The notes under the pieces: generated by a model
The model's input: the letters and a program-made list of their open reading frames with translations, nothing else
Database searches by the model: none
Told to the model about the DNA's origin: nothing
Position numbers and translations under genes: made by a program
In this document: positions 26,305 to 36,110 of the stretch, one piece after another
Layout: each line of letters opens with the position of its first letter
Position numbering within the stretch: position 1 is the stretch's first letter
DNA from: Arthrobacter sp. zg-Y769
Lineage (GTDB): Bacteria > Actinomycetota > Actinomycetes > Actinomycetales > Micrococcaceae
DNA length: 64,000 nucleotides
Direction: 5' to 3'
Assembly (NCBI RefSeq): GCF_020907405.1
Contig: NZ_JAJJOE010000016.1
Coordinates: 62,001-126,000, forward strand

Positions 26305-26470
26305 CTCATGGATCGCCTGCGAAGTTAGCTGTCGGATTCGAGTAGAGAAACTCGGCCTCCGGAAATACGGGGCGTCACCTGCAACTATGCAGGAAATGCC
26401 GCCGACCCCCGGAAGGCTTCACCCCAAGGCAGTGGAACTGCCGGAAATTGGGTCCTCCGCCCCTGCCTGG
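26305..26470 (-). promoter_or_regulatory. c-di-AMP riboswitch (ydaO type) of the M23 peptidase
   Basis: On the - strand the leader shows GGAGGACCCAATTT, TTGGGGTGAA and TCGAATCCGACAGCTAAC followed by TTCGCAGGC, the conserved ydaO blocks. It is longer than riboswitch 1 because of an extra stem (AAATGCCTGCATAG region, about 26376-26400). The ribosome binding site overlaps the 3' edge, so translation control is plausible as well as transcription control. Confidence 0.88.
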
Positions 26471-26547
26471 ACGAATTTGGTGCTCCGGTCCGCTGGCAGG
26501 GCTCGGCGGACGGACCGGATAACGATGGTGTTTCAGCGTCGGAACTC

Positions 26548-26586
26548 ACTATAGGGTAAATGTCACAAAAGTGACCATTCCGTTAC
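26548..26586 (-). promoter_or_regulatory. Promoter with GTnAC direct repeat upstream of riboswitch 2
   Basis: On the - strand GTAAC (26582-26586) and GTCAC (26571-26575) are 11 bp apart. A good -10, TATAGT, lies at 26548-26553, 17 bp after the second repeat. The repeat would overlay the -35 region, as for an activator-dependent promoter. The same layout occurs before the NlpC/P60 operon. Confidence 0.5.
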
Positions 26587-27281
26587 CCAATGGGGGAAAC
26601 AAAGACATGCGCGGCCACTTCGGCAGGCAGTTCCAAGGCGCCCTCGATGCCCGGAACGCGTACGGAAATATAGCCGCCCACAACTTCTGCAGTGATCTGC
26701 GCTCCGGGCCGCAGCCCGGCCTCGTCCAGCTGTGACAGGAGTTCAGGTTCCACCTGGATAGGTTCCGCCAGGCGCACCAGCTTCAGCTTTGTGCCCGGCT
26801 CGGCGGCCGCAACGGTGGACACCAGATCCACGACGCCGGTGTGGAACATTTCCGCGGCCACACCGCCGATTCCTTCCAACCCGGGAATCGGATTGCCGTA
26901 CGGAGATTCCGTGGGGTGCCCCAGCAGTTCATACAGGCGCCGTTCCACGCGTTCACTCATCACGTGCTCCCACCGGCAGGCCTCGTCATGCACGTAGGCC
27001 CAGTCAAGGCCGATGACGTCGGCGAGGAGCCGTTCGGCAAGGCGGTGCTTGCGCATTACCTCGGTTGCCCGGCGTCGTCCCAGTTCCGTCAGCTCCAGCC
27101 GGCGCGTCCCGGCCACCACAACGAGTCCGTCGCGTTCCATTCGTCCGATGGTCTGGGAAACGGTGGGGCCGGAGTGGCGCAGCCGTTCGGCAATGCGCGC
27201 ACGCAGGGCAACAATGTTCTCTTCTTCCAGTTCCAGGATGGTCCTGAGATACATCTCAGTGGTATCAATGAGATCCGTCAT
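26583..27281 (-). CDS. DtxR/IdeR-type metal-dependent transcriptional regulator
   Basis: A 232-residue repressor close to DtxR in length. The winged helix covers 1-73 (SGPTVSQTIGRMERDGL is the recognition region). Metal ligands fall at DtxR positions: Met10, Cys102, Glu105 and His106 for the primary site and His79, Glu83 and His98 for the ancillary site. The C-terminal SH3-like domain follows a Pro-rich linker. It would bind Fe2+ (or Mn2+) and repress iron uptake genes. A siderophore-interacting protein gene at 47223 is a conceivable target, but I saw no DtxR box there. Confidence 0.92.
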   Translation of the reverse strand: MTDLIDTTEMYLRTILELEEENIVALRARIAERLRHSGPTVSQTIGRMERDGLVVVAGTRRLELTELGRRRATEVMRKHRLAERLLADVIGLDWAYVHDEACRWEHVMSERVERRLYELLGHPTESPYGNPIPGLEGIGGVAAEMFHTGVVDLVSTVAAAEPGTKLKLVRLAEPIQVEPELLSQLDEAGLRPGAQITAEVVGGYISVRVPGIEGALELPAEVAAHVFVSPIG

Positions 27282-27375
27282 GACGGGCCGCTCCTAGTAA
27301 GGGAGAAAGAAGGGCAGCGCACCGCTGCCCGGGGATACGCCAACACGTTAGCCTATTGGCCGGACCGCCCGATAA

Positions 27376-28623
<1,248 letters not shown>

Positions 28624-28658
28624 GTAGCCGCCGCACGGACCGTGCCGGGGCCCGGACG

Positions 28659-29939
28659 CTAGGCGCTGTCCGGGTCCTGCTGCTTTCCCGGAGTATCCGT
28701 GGTCATGCTGAGCCGGCGTGGCAGGCTGCGGTCGTAGTGGAAACGCATGCCGTACGTCCGCCAGGCCCAGACGAAACCGATGGCGGCGGCCAGCAGCCCC
28801 GAGGCCGCGGCAACGCCCAGGCTCCAGCGGGGGCCGAAGGAGTTCGAGACCCAGCCCACTACCGGGGCGCCCAGCGGTGTTCCGCCCATGAAGATGGCAA
28901 AGTACAGCGCCATCACCCGCCCGCGCATGATCTGCGCGGTGGTGGTCTGGACGTACGCGTTGGCGCTGGTCATCAAGGTCAGGGCAAACAGGCCCACGGG
29001 GATCAGTGAGAGGGCGAACAGAACCAGGGTCGGCGCCACGGCGGACAGGATGCAGGACAGGCCGAAGGCGCCGGCAGCACCGAAGACGAAGCGCAGGCGG
29101 GGCCGGTCGCGCCGGGCGGAGAGCAGGGCACCGGCAACGGAACCGATGGCCATCACCGAATTGAGGACACCGAAGATGCCGGCGTCCCGGCCGAACTCGG
29201 TGCGTGCCATGGCTGCTATATAAATTGCGAAGTTCATGCCGAAGGTCCCGACGATGAAAATCGCGAGCATCACCATGATCAGGTCCGGACGGTGGCGCAC
29301 GTAGGCCAGCCCGGCCCGGATGCGGCCCTTCCCCGGCGGAGCCTTGGGAAGAACGCGCAGCTCCCCGGCGCGCATTTTCAGCAGCGCGACCACCATGGCA
29401 CCGAACGTCACTGCGTTGAGCACGAACACCAGGCCCGGCCCCACGGCCACGGTCAGCAGACCGGCGACGGCGGGGCCCACCATCCGCGCCCCGTTAAAGG
29501 AGGCACTGTTAAGGGCGACGGCGTTGGGCAGGTCCCGCTCGGAAACCACTTCGGAGACAAACGCCTGGCGTGCCGGGCCGTCCACGGCCGAGACAACACC
29601 GAGCGCCAGCGCGAACGCGTAGACATGCCACAATTCGGCATGCCCGGACAGCACCAGCAACCCCAGTGCCAGGCCCAGGGCGCCCATGCTGACCTGCGTG
29701 AGCAGCAGGACCTTGCGGCGGTTGTACGTATCGGCGATCAGGCCGGACCACGGGGCCAGGAGCAGCTGCGGACCCAATTGCAGCGCCATGACGACTCCCA
29801 TGGCTGCTGCGTCCTGGTCGGTCAGGATGTCGTAGACCAGCCAGTCCTGCGCGGTGCGCTGCATCCAGGTGCCGATGTTCGAAACCAGGGCACCGAAAAA
29901 CCAGATGCGGTAGTTGAAGATGCGAAGGGAGCGGAACAC
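28659..29939 (-). CDS. MFS exporter (DHA3/MFS_3 type)
   Basis: A 426-residue, 12-helix transporter. The opening NYRIWFFGALVSNIGTWMQR and the loop GLIADTYNRRKVLL are typical of the MFS_3 group of drug and siderophore exporters. The substrate cannot be told. It is convergent with serC (35-bp gap) and followed on its own strand by nothing nearer than serC, so it is probably expressed alone. A second member of the same group lies at 51374. Confidence 0.85.
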   Translation of the reverse strand: MFRSLRIFNYRIWFFGALVSNIGTWMQRTAQDWLVYDILTDQDAAAMGVVMALQLGPQLLLAPWSGLIADTYNRRKVLLLTQVSMGALGLALGLLVLSGHAELWHVYAFALALGVVSAVDGPARQAFVSEVVSERDLPNAVALNSASFNGARMVGPAVAGLLTVAVGPGLVFVLNAVTFGAMVVALLKMRAGELRVLPKAPPGKGRIRAGLAYVRHRPDLIMVMLAIFIVGTFGMNFAIYIAAMARTEFGRDAGIFGVLNSVMAIGSVAGALLSARRDRPRLRFVFGAAGAFGLSCILSAVAPTLVLFALSLIPVGLFALTLMTSANAYVQTTTAQIMRGRVMALYFAIFMGGTPLGAPVVGWVSNSFGPRWSLGVAAASGLLAAAIGFVWAWRTYGMRFHYDRSLPRRLSMTTDTPGKQQDPDSA

Positions 29940-29992
29940 CAGCTCAGCGCCCCCTTGAGGATAGTGAACCTGTTGCCGCAGCCGTCACGGGA

Positions 29993-30571
29993 TTATTCGT
30001 CCTCCTGGGCACCCGTCGCATCGGCGCGCTGCTCATCGGTCCGGCCTGCCGAATTCGGATCAGCCTGGTCCTGGTCGGCCAGCTCCGCATCGGCCTGTTC
30101 CTGCTCGGCCTGCTCCTGCTCGGCCTGCTCCCGGGCCTGCTGTTCCTGCTCGGCGGCAATGTCTTCCGGACGCAGCCGGTCGGACCAGGGCAGCCACTCC
30201 GGAGCCAGCAGCGCTTCATCCGAGGGGAGCAGGCCCACCTCGCTGACCGTTACCTTCTTGCTTCGGGGCATCCGCGCCACCGTGGCGTACCAGTACCATC
30301 CGCGGTAGCCGGGCCGGAGGGAAGCAAACCGGTGCGTCACCAGCCGTTCGGCGTCGGCCACTGCGCCTACATAGTTGCCTACTTCGACCTCGGACACCAC
30401 TTCCAGCAGTCCGGCGCGGGCTTCGGCCACGGCGGCTGCGAGCACGGCGTCGGGCTTCCCGGGACGCCGCGGGGCACGCTTGCGTGCCGCCGGGGCAGGA
30501 GCATCAGCCGCCTCATCGGTGCCGGGTTCAGAGGACATGTCAGGAGAAGGGGTTACCGGTGTCATAGTCAC
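29993..30571 (-). CDS. DUF3027 protein
   Basis: A 192-residue soluble protein. An Ala/Pro/Arg-rich N-terminus (1-40) leads into the DUF3027 core (about 40-135; VGNYVGAVADAERLVTHRF and GYRGWYWYATVARMPRSK). The C-terminus is a low-complexity tail dominated by Glu, Gln, Ala and Asp. The family is actinobacterial and commonly next to a cold-shock-domain gene, as here (15-bp gap). Its function is unknown. Confidence 0.8.
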   Translation of the reverse strand: MTMTPVTPSPDMSSEPGTDEAADAPAPAARKRAPRRPGKPDAVLAAAVAEARAGLLEVVSEVEVGNYVGAVADAERLVTHRFASLRPGYRGWYWYATVARMPRSKKVTVSEVGLLPSDEALLAPEWLPWSDRLRPEDIAAEQEQQAREQAEQEQAEQEQADAELADQDQADPNSAGRTDEQRADATGAQEDE

Positions 30572-30586
30572 TTCAGTGCACTTGCC

Positions 30587-30970
30587 TTAGATATCCAGAT
30601 CATCTGCAACGGCCCGCAGGACGGCGGCCACCTTGGACGCATGCTTCTTGTCCGGGTAGCGGCCCCGGCGCAGCCCGTTGGAAATACCGTCCAGCAGCTT
30701 AATGAGGTCTTCGGTGATCACGGCCATGTCTTCGGCATCCTTGCGGGTTGCCTTGGCTACCGACGGCGGGGCCTCGAGAATGCGGGCGGAAAGCGCCTGC
30801 GGTCCGCGACGGCCGTCCGCAACACCGAACTCCATGCGGGTACCGGGCTTAACCTCGCTGACTCCCGCGGGCAGGGCCGAGGCATGCAGGAAGACTTCCT
30901 GTCCATCGTCCGTGGCCAGAAACCCAAAACCCTTACCAGTGTCGAACCATTTGACCTTGCCGATGGGCAC
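30587..30970 (-). CDS. Cold-shock-domain protein with C-terminal extension
   Basis: A 127-residue protein. Residues 1-65 form a cold-shock OB fold with GKVKWFDTGKGFGFLA (RNP1) and EVFLHASAL (RNP2). Residues 70-127 are an added helical domain (DLIKLLDGISNGLRRGRYPD) not found in CspA. It likely binds single-stranded RNA or DNA. It is the first gene of a two-gene unit with DUF3027, an arrangement conserved in Actinobacteria. Confidence 0.85.
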   Translation of the reverse strand: MPIGKVKWFDTGKGFGFLATDDGQEVFLHASALPAGVSEVKPGTRMEFGVADGRRGPQALSARILEAPPSVAKATRKDAEDMAVITEDLIKLLDGISNGLRRGRYPDKKHASKVAAVLRAVADDLDI

Positions 30971-31181
30971 TTCGGTTACCTCGTTCTTAGTTTAAGTGCA
31001 GCAGGACACCTGCTGCAGGAATGGTCGTGACCCGCGTTGGCCCGCCAGACCCGAAGCGGCGCCGGAGAACCTTTTGAGATACTACGGGGAAGTCTGTTCC
31101 CTTTAGAATATCCCGACAAGGGAATGGGGCACCAAGGCCTCCCCTTTGTCCAGTGGTTTTCCGCTGTTAGCGTTAATTAAC

Positions 31182-31493
31182 ATGAGCAACACGCCACCGG
31201 AGAAGGTCCGGGTCCCCGCGGCACCTGCAGAGAAGCAGCTGCCGGTCCCGCACACCTCGCCGGACCACGGAATTCCTCCCCGCAAATCACCTCTCCGCCG
31301 CTTCGCCGCCGTCCTCGCGGCCGTGCTGGCGCTGTTCGGCCTGGGCACGCTCGGGGCGGTGCTGCTCCTTTCCCTCCAGGGCCAGACTGTTGCGCCGTGG
31401 CTCGTAGCTGCATCCCTCTATGCACTCCCCCTCGCGTTCCTGCTGATGGCGGGCCTGGTGATCGATGGGATCAGGCGCCGGCGCCGGGGCTGA
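31182..31493 (+). CDS. Small two-helix membrane protein
   Basis: A 103-residue protein from ATG 31182. A proline- and lysine-rich cytoplasmic N-terminus (1-40) is followed by two hydrophobic helices (about 42-64 and 72-94) and a RRRRRG tail. I do not recognise the family. It lies 39 bp before the helicase-associated gene, so the two may share a transcript. Confidence 0.55.
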   Translation: MSNTPPEKVRVPAAPAEKQLPVPHTSPDHGIPPRKSPLRRFAAVLAAVLALFGLGTLGAVLLLSLQGQTVAPWLVAASLYALPLAFLLMAGLVIDGIRRRRRG

Positions 31494-31532
31494 TCGGTCC
31501 GTTTTCCTCCCCACTCAGGTAACGTGGTGCTG

Positions 31533-33965
31533 ATGTCCGCGATTCGAGCTCTGGCCGAAGATTTAGCAGCACGCAGTGACGACCAACTGCGTGAATTGCT
31601 CACGGCCCGGCCGGACCTGGCGCTCCCCGCCGTCCCTGATTTCCAGGCCCTGGCCGCCCGTGCTTCCACGCGCGTCAGCGTCCAGCGGATCCTCGAAAAG
31701 CTGACGGCGCCGCAGCTGCAGGTCCTCGAAGCGGTGGACCTGACCACCAACGAAGATTCCCAGCTCAGCACCACCGCCTCGTGGCTGAAAACAGCCATTG
31801 CGGGTTCCACCATCAAATCCCTCGACTCGATTCTGGGTCACCTGCATTCGCTGGCCCTGCTGCGGCGCGCCAAGCCGCATCCCGGAGCGCCGAAAGCCGA
31901 TGCCTCCCGCCGGTTCTACCTCCCCGTCTCCGTACTCGGCGAGGCGCTGGGCGCCTACCCCGCCGGGCTCGGCCGGCCATATTCCACCCTGGCTGCCCAG
32001 CATCCCGAGTTCGGGCAGCGCCTGGTCGGCATCGTCGAAGGGCTGCGCGGCAGCGGCCTGCCCATAGAGAAGGCCGACACCCCCGGCACCGCAGCGCATT
32101 CCCTGCATCACCTGGTCTCCGATCCGGCGGGCTGGGCTGCGCTCCTGGACGGCGCTCCGCCGCAGACCGTGGAGCTGCTGCGCCGGTTCAAGTATTCGCC
32201 CGTGGGCACCATCCCGAAGAAGGCCGCGTTGGGACGGGCTGTCCTGGACAATCCCTCCCCCACCCCGGTGGAGTGGCTGGTTGCCCGCGGCCTCCTGGTC
32301 CCCCTGGACGCGCTCCACGTGGAACTTCCGCGGCCGGTGGGCCAGGCCTCCCGCGGCCACGTGATTGTTGCGGACTTCCAACTGGAAGCACCGCGGCCCG
32401 TGCCCCGCGCCGTCGCCCGCAGCCTCCGGGACAACGCCGCGTTCGGTGCGGTGGCCGAAACCCTGCGGCTGGTGACGGAACTGCTGGCGCTGGCGGCCGA
32501 AAACCCGATCGGGACGCTCCGTTCCGGCGGCGTGGGCGTGCGCGAGGTGCGCCGTCTCTCGGAATCGCTCCGGCTGGACGGTGCCGCTACCTCCTGGCTG
32601 CTGGAACTGGCTGCCCTGGCCGGGTTGATCACCCTGGATGCCGCGACCTCGCGCTGGGGAACCACCGACGGAAACTGGCTTACCCTGAACCGCGAAGAGC
32701 AGTGGCGCCGGCTGGTGGAAGCCTGGCTGGATGCGGACCGCGCACCGTCCCTGGTGGGAGCGCCGCTTCCTGCCGGCGGAGCAGTGAACGCGCTGGCCGC
32801 TGAAGTCTCCCGCCCGGACGCCCCGGTGGTCCGCCGTCGTGCCCTGGAAATGCTCGCCCTGCTGTCCGACGTCGAGGGGGCCGGCGAAAACGAGACGGTG
32901 GGCGCCTTCGAAACCGAGGACCTTATCAGTGCCTTAACCTGGCACCAGCCCCGGCTGCAGCGGCGTTTCGCCCGTCTGGTTCCGGGCATCCTGAAGGAGG
33001 CGGCCCAGCTGGGGCTGCTTGGTTCCGGGGCGTTGACCGTGCTCGGCTCAGCCGTTGCCGCCGGCGACTATTCCCGCGCCACCTCGGTGCTGCGTGACGC
33101 CCTGCCCGCACCGTTGAATTCCTTCCTGCTCCAGGCCGACCTCACGGCGGTGGCGCCCGGATACCTGGAGCCCGACGTCGCCCGGGAGCTGGCCCTGATT
33201 TCCGCGCCCGAAGGCCAGGGCCCGGCAACGATCTACCGGTTCTCGGCCGAGTCCATTCGGCGGGCACTGGACGAAGGGCACGACGCCGACGGCATCCTGG
33301 CCTTCCTGCACCAGCATTCGGCAACCGAGGTTCCCCAGCCGCTGCGCTATCTGGTGGAAGACACGGCAGCCCGCTACGGCCGGCTGCGGGTCGGCGCCGC
33401 CGGATCCTATCTGCGCAGCGATGACGAAGCCGGATTGAACGCCCTGCTGGCGGATCCGCGGACCGCTTTCCTGGGCCTGGTGCGGCTGGCGCCGACGGTG
33501 GTTGCCGCCAATGTCCCTGCCAAGGAACTCACCTTTTCCCTCCGGGAGCTGGGCTATCCCCCGGCTTTGGAAGGCCCGGCCCGCAAGCCGGTGGGGTCCC
33601 ACCGGATGGTCCCGGTACCGGCACCGTCCTCCTCGAAGGCCCGCTTGAACCCGTGGGAGCTTACGGACGAGGATCTGGACCGGCAGCTGGCGGCCTTGCG
33701 CGGCGCCGGACCTGTCCCGCACGCAGGCGAAAGCCAGTCCCTGGTCAGCCTGGAAACCCTGCGCAAGGCCATCCGGACCAGGAGTTCGGTGCGGATGGGC
33801 GTGGTGGACGCCCAGGGGAATCAGCGGCAGGAAATTTTCGTTCCCCTGTCAGTGAGCGACGGCAGGGTCCGGGTCTACGACCCGCGCCACGACGTCGAAC
33901 GCACAGTGTCAATACATCGGATTATGGACGTGGAAATAGTGGAGGGTAGCCCGGCACATGGTTGA
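31533..33965 (+). CDS. Helicase-associated (Helicase_C_3) domain protein
   Basis: An 810-residue protein from ATG 31533 (a GTG at 31524 is an alternative). It has no Walker motifs of its own. The N-terminal half is helical with winged-helix-like segments; the region about 480-620 (TSVLRDALPAPLNSFLLQADLTAVAPGYL) is the XPB-associated helicase C-like domain. The C-terminus is WYL-like in flavour (RMGVVDAQGNQRQEIFVPLSVSDGRVRVYDP). In Mycobacterium the homologue also precedes XPB. The stop overlaps XPB by 8 bases, so they are co-expressed and probably interact. Confidence 0.8.
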   Translation: MSAIRALAEDLAARSDDQLRELLTARPDLALPAVPDFQALAARASTRVSVQRILEKLTAPQLQVLEAVDLTTNEDSQLSTTASWLKTAIAGSTIKSLDSILGHLHSLALLRRAKPHPGAPKADASRRFYLPVSVLGEALGAYPAGLGRPYSTLAAQHPEFGQRLVGIVEGLRGSGLPIEKADTPGTAAHSLHHLVSDPAGWAALLDGAPPQTVELLRRFKYSPVGTIPKKAALGRAVLDNPSPTPVEWLVARGLLVPLDALHVELPRPVGQASRGHVIVADFQLEAPRPVPRAVARSLRDNAAFGAVAETLRLVTELLALAAENPIGTLRSGGVGVREVRRLSESLRLDGAATSWLLELAALAGLITLDAATSRWGTTDGNWLTLNREEQWRRLVEAWLDADRAPSLVGAPLPAGGAVNALAAEVSRPDAPVVRRRALEMLALLSDVEGAGENETVGAFETEDLISALTWHQPRLQRRFARLVPGILKEAAQLGLLGSGALTVLGSAVAAGDYSRATSVLRDALPAPLNSFLLQADLTAVAPGYLEPDVARELALISAPEGQGPATIYRFSAESIRRALDEGHDADGILAFLHQHSATEVPQPLRYLVEDTAARYGRLRVGAAGSYLRSDDEAGLNALLADPRTAFLGLVRLAPTVVAANVPAKELTFSLRELGYPPALEGPARKPVGSHRMVPVPAPSSSKARLNPWELTDEDLDRQLAALRGAGPVPHAGESQSLVSLETLRKAIRTRSSVRMGVVDAQGNQRQEIFVPLSVSDGRVRVYDPRHDVERTVSIHRIMDVEIVEGSPAHG

Positions 33966-35604
33966 CGGACCGTTGATTGTCCAGAGCGATAAGACGATTC
34001 TTCTGGAGGTCGATCATGAACAGGCAACCGAGGCCCGGCACGCCATCGCGGCCTTCGCCGAGCTGGAGCGCGCCCCGGAGCACATCCACAGTTACCGGCT
34101 GACGCCGCTGGGACTGTGGAATGCGCGGGCTGCGGGGCTCGACGCCGAGCAGGTCCTGAACACGCTGCTGATGTACTCCCGCTTCCCGGTGCCGCACTCG
34201 CTGCTGATCGACATTGAAGAAACCATGTCCCGATACGGCCGGCTGCGGCTGGAGAAGGATCCCCAGCACGGGCTGGTGCTGCGCACCAACGACTATCCGG
34301 TGCTCGAAGAAGTAATGCACGCCAAGAAGATCCAGCCGCTGCTCGGCCCGCGGATCGACGGCGAAACCGTGGTGGTGCAGTCCGCCATGCGCGGCCAGCT
34401 CAAACAGCTGCTGCTGAAGCTGGGCTGGCCTGCCGAAGACCTGGCCGGTTACGTCGACGGTACGCCGCATCCCATCCTGCTCAACGAGGACGGCTGGGCC
34501 CTGCGTCCCTACCAGAAGCTCGCCACCGAGAACTTCTGGGCCGGCGGTTCCGGTGTGGTGGTGCTGCCCTGCGGCGCCGGCAAAACCCTGGTGGGGGCGG
34601 CGGCCATGGCCACCAGCTCCACCACCACCCTGATCCTGGTGACCAACACCGTTTCCGCCCGGCAGTGGAAGGACGAGCTGCTCAAGCGCACCTCGCTGAC
34701 CGAGGATGAAATCGGCGAATACTCCGGCGCGGTGAAGGAAGTCCGCCCGGTCACCATCGCCACCTACCAGGTCCTGACCCTTAAGCGGGGCGGACTGTAT
34801 CCGCACCTGGAACTACTGGACGCCAATGACTGGGGCCTGATCATCTACGACGAGGTGCACCTGCTGCCGGCACCGATTTTCCGCATGACCGCGGATCTGC
34901 AGGCCCGGCGCCGGCTCGGCCTGACCGCCACCCTGGTCCGTGAGGACGGCCGCGAGGGCGAGGTCTTCTCGTTGATCGGTCCCAAGCGTTACGACGCCCC
35001 GTGGAAGGACATCGAGGCGCAGGGCTACATTGCCCCGGCCGAGTGCATCGAGGTCCGGGTGGACCTGCCGCGGGATGAGCGGGTGGCCTATGCCATGGCC
35101 GAGGACGGGGACAAGTACAGACTGTGTTCGACGTCGGAAACCAAGACCGGCGTCGTCGAACAGCTGGTCCGCCGCCACGCCGGTGAGCAGACCCTGGTGA
35201 TCGGGCAGTACCTGGACCAGCTGGACGAACTCTCCGAGCGCCTGGACGCGCCGGTGATCAAGGGTGACACCCCGGTCAAGGAACGCCAGCGGCTCTTCAA
35301 TGAATTCCGCGAAGGTGCCCTGAGCACCCTCGTGGTGTCCAAGGTTGCGAACTTCTCCATCGACCTGCCCGAGGCGTCCGTGGCCATCCAGGTCTCCGGT
35401 TCCTTCGGCTCCCGGCAGGAAGAGGCCCAGCGGCTGGGCCGGCTCCTGCGCCCCAAGGCGGACGGCAAGGCGGCGCACTTCTACACCGTGGTGGCCCGTG
35501 ACACCCTGGACCAGGACTTCGCAGCCAAGCGGCAGCGGTTCCTCGCCGAGCAGGGCTATGCCTACTCCATCCTGGACGCCACGGATATCGAAAAACCGGT
35601 GTAA
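33958..35604 (+). CDS. DNA repair helicase, XPB family
   Basis: A 548-residue superfamily 2 helicase. The N-terminal damage-recognition-like domain is residues 1-180. Helicase motifs follow: RPYQ (Q-like motif), Walker A GAGKT (206-210), DEVH (298-301), TATLVRED with the XPB-specific RED motif (328-330), and motif VI as QRLGRLLRPK. It unwinds DNA 3'-5' in archaea, eukaryotes and the bacteria that carry it; its role in bacterial repair is less settled. It is coupled to the helicase-associated protein upstream. Confidence 0.95.
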   Translation: MVDGPLIVQSDKTILLEVDHEQATEARHAIAAFAELERAPEHIHSYRLTPLGLWNARAAGLDAEQVLNTLLMYSRFPVPHSLLIDIEETMSRYGRLRLEKDPQHGLVLRTNDYPVLEEVMHAKKIQPLLGPRIDGETVVVQSAMRGQLKQLLLKLGWPAEDLAGYVDGTPHPILLNEDGWALRPYQKLATENFWAGGSGVVVLPCGAGKTLVGAAAMATSSTTTLILVTNTVSARQWKDELLKRTSLTEDEIGEYSGAVKEVRPVTIATYQVLTLKRGGLYPHLELLDANDWGLIIYDEVHLLPAPIFRMTADLQARRRLGLTATLVREDGREGEVFSLIGPKRYDAPWKDIEAQGYIAPAECIEVRVDLPRDERVAYAMAEDGDKYRLCSTSETKTGVVEQLVRRHAGEQTLVIGQYLDQLDELSERLDAPVIKGDTPVKERQRLFNEFREGALSTLVVSKVANFSIDLPEASVAIQVSGSFGSRQEEAQRLGRLLRPKADGKAAHFYTVVARDTLDQDFAAKRQRFLAEQGYAYSILDATDIEKPV

Positions 35605-35656
35605 CCCCGCAGGGCGGACGCGCTTAGAGACCGTCTGCGGCATCCCCAACTTGGTC

Positions 35657-35676
35657 CATGGGTAGTTCTCCCCATG
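35657..35676. promoter_or_regulatory. Palindromic element shared by both DUF6507 cassettes (copy 2)
   Basis: CATGGGTAGTTCTCCCCATG lies 74 bp before the first gene of cassette 2, inside a slightly longer palindrome (GTCCATGGG with CCCCATGGAC). It equals the reverse complement of the 494-513 element except for one base. A common regulator of both cassettes is the simplest explanation. Confidence 0.6.
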
Positions 35677-35750
35677 GACGGCGTTTTGAAACCTTCCTAG
35701 AGTATGACCCGCAGGTAGGCTCTCACTCATCAGGAAGGGGAACACGGGGG

Positions 35751-36110
35751 ATGTCTCTTAACGGCTGGAACATAGATACTGCCGCCATGCAGGGAATACT
35801 GAGCGAGGTAGGGACGGGGACAGAAACCCTGACACTCGAGCAGGGTTCGCTTCGCGGGGCAATGGAAGCTGCGGCAGGAAGCGTCAACAGTGCACTCATC
35901 GCCGGCGCCCTGGCGGAGATCCATGATCAGTACCTCGCACCGCTGGTGGCCAGCGCGGCGCAGCGTGCAGGGCGGGTTAAGGATCAGACAGGTCTTGCCG
36001 TCCAGGCCTACATCGACGGCGACCAGAGCATGGCGGATACCGCCAACCGCCACGCATCCACGCCGGCCCCGAGCGTTGAGCCGAAGCCACAGATGGAGCC
36101 GGTGGAATGA
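35751..36110 (+). CDS. DUF6507-like small helical protein, partner of the cassette 2 effector
   Basis: A 119-residue protein from ATG 35751 behind AGGAAGGGG. It is helical with an N-terminal GWNIDTAAMQGIL segment and a C-terminal Y-x2-GD-x2-M motif shared with the protein at 576; the last 15 residues are Pro-rich and disordered. There is no signal peptide. Like its counterpart it overlaps the following larger protein by 4 bases (ATGA), which suggests coupled translation and a heterodimer recognised for secretion. That mechanism is inferred by analogy to WXG100/LXG systems. Confidence 0.6.
   Translation: MSLNGWNIDTAAMQGILSEVGTGTETLTLEQGSLRGAMEAAAGSVNSALIAGALAEIHDQYLAPLVASAAQRAGRVKDQTGLAVQAYIDGDQSMADTANRHASTPAPSVEPKPQMEPVE

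Noticed and set aside
26583-27281. DtxR-type gene as part of the wall-hydrolase regulon
   Set aside because: It is upstream on the same strand, but the M23 promoter and riboswitch lie after its stop and its ligands mark an iron/manganese repressor.
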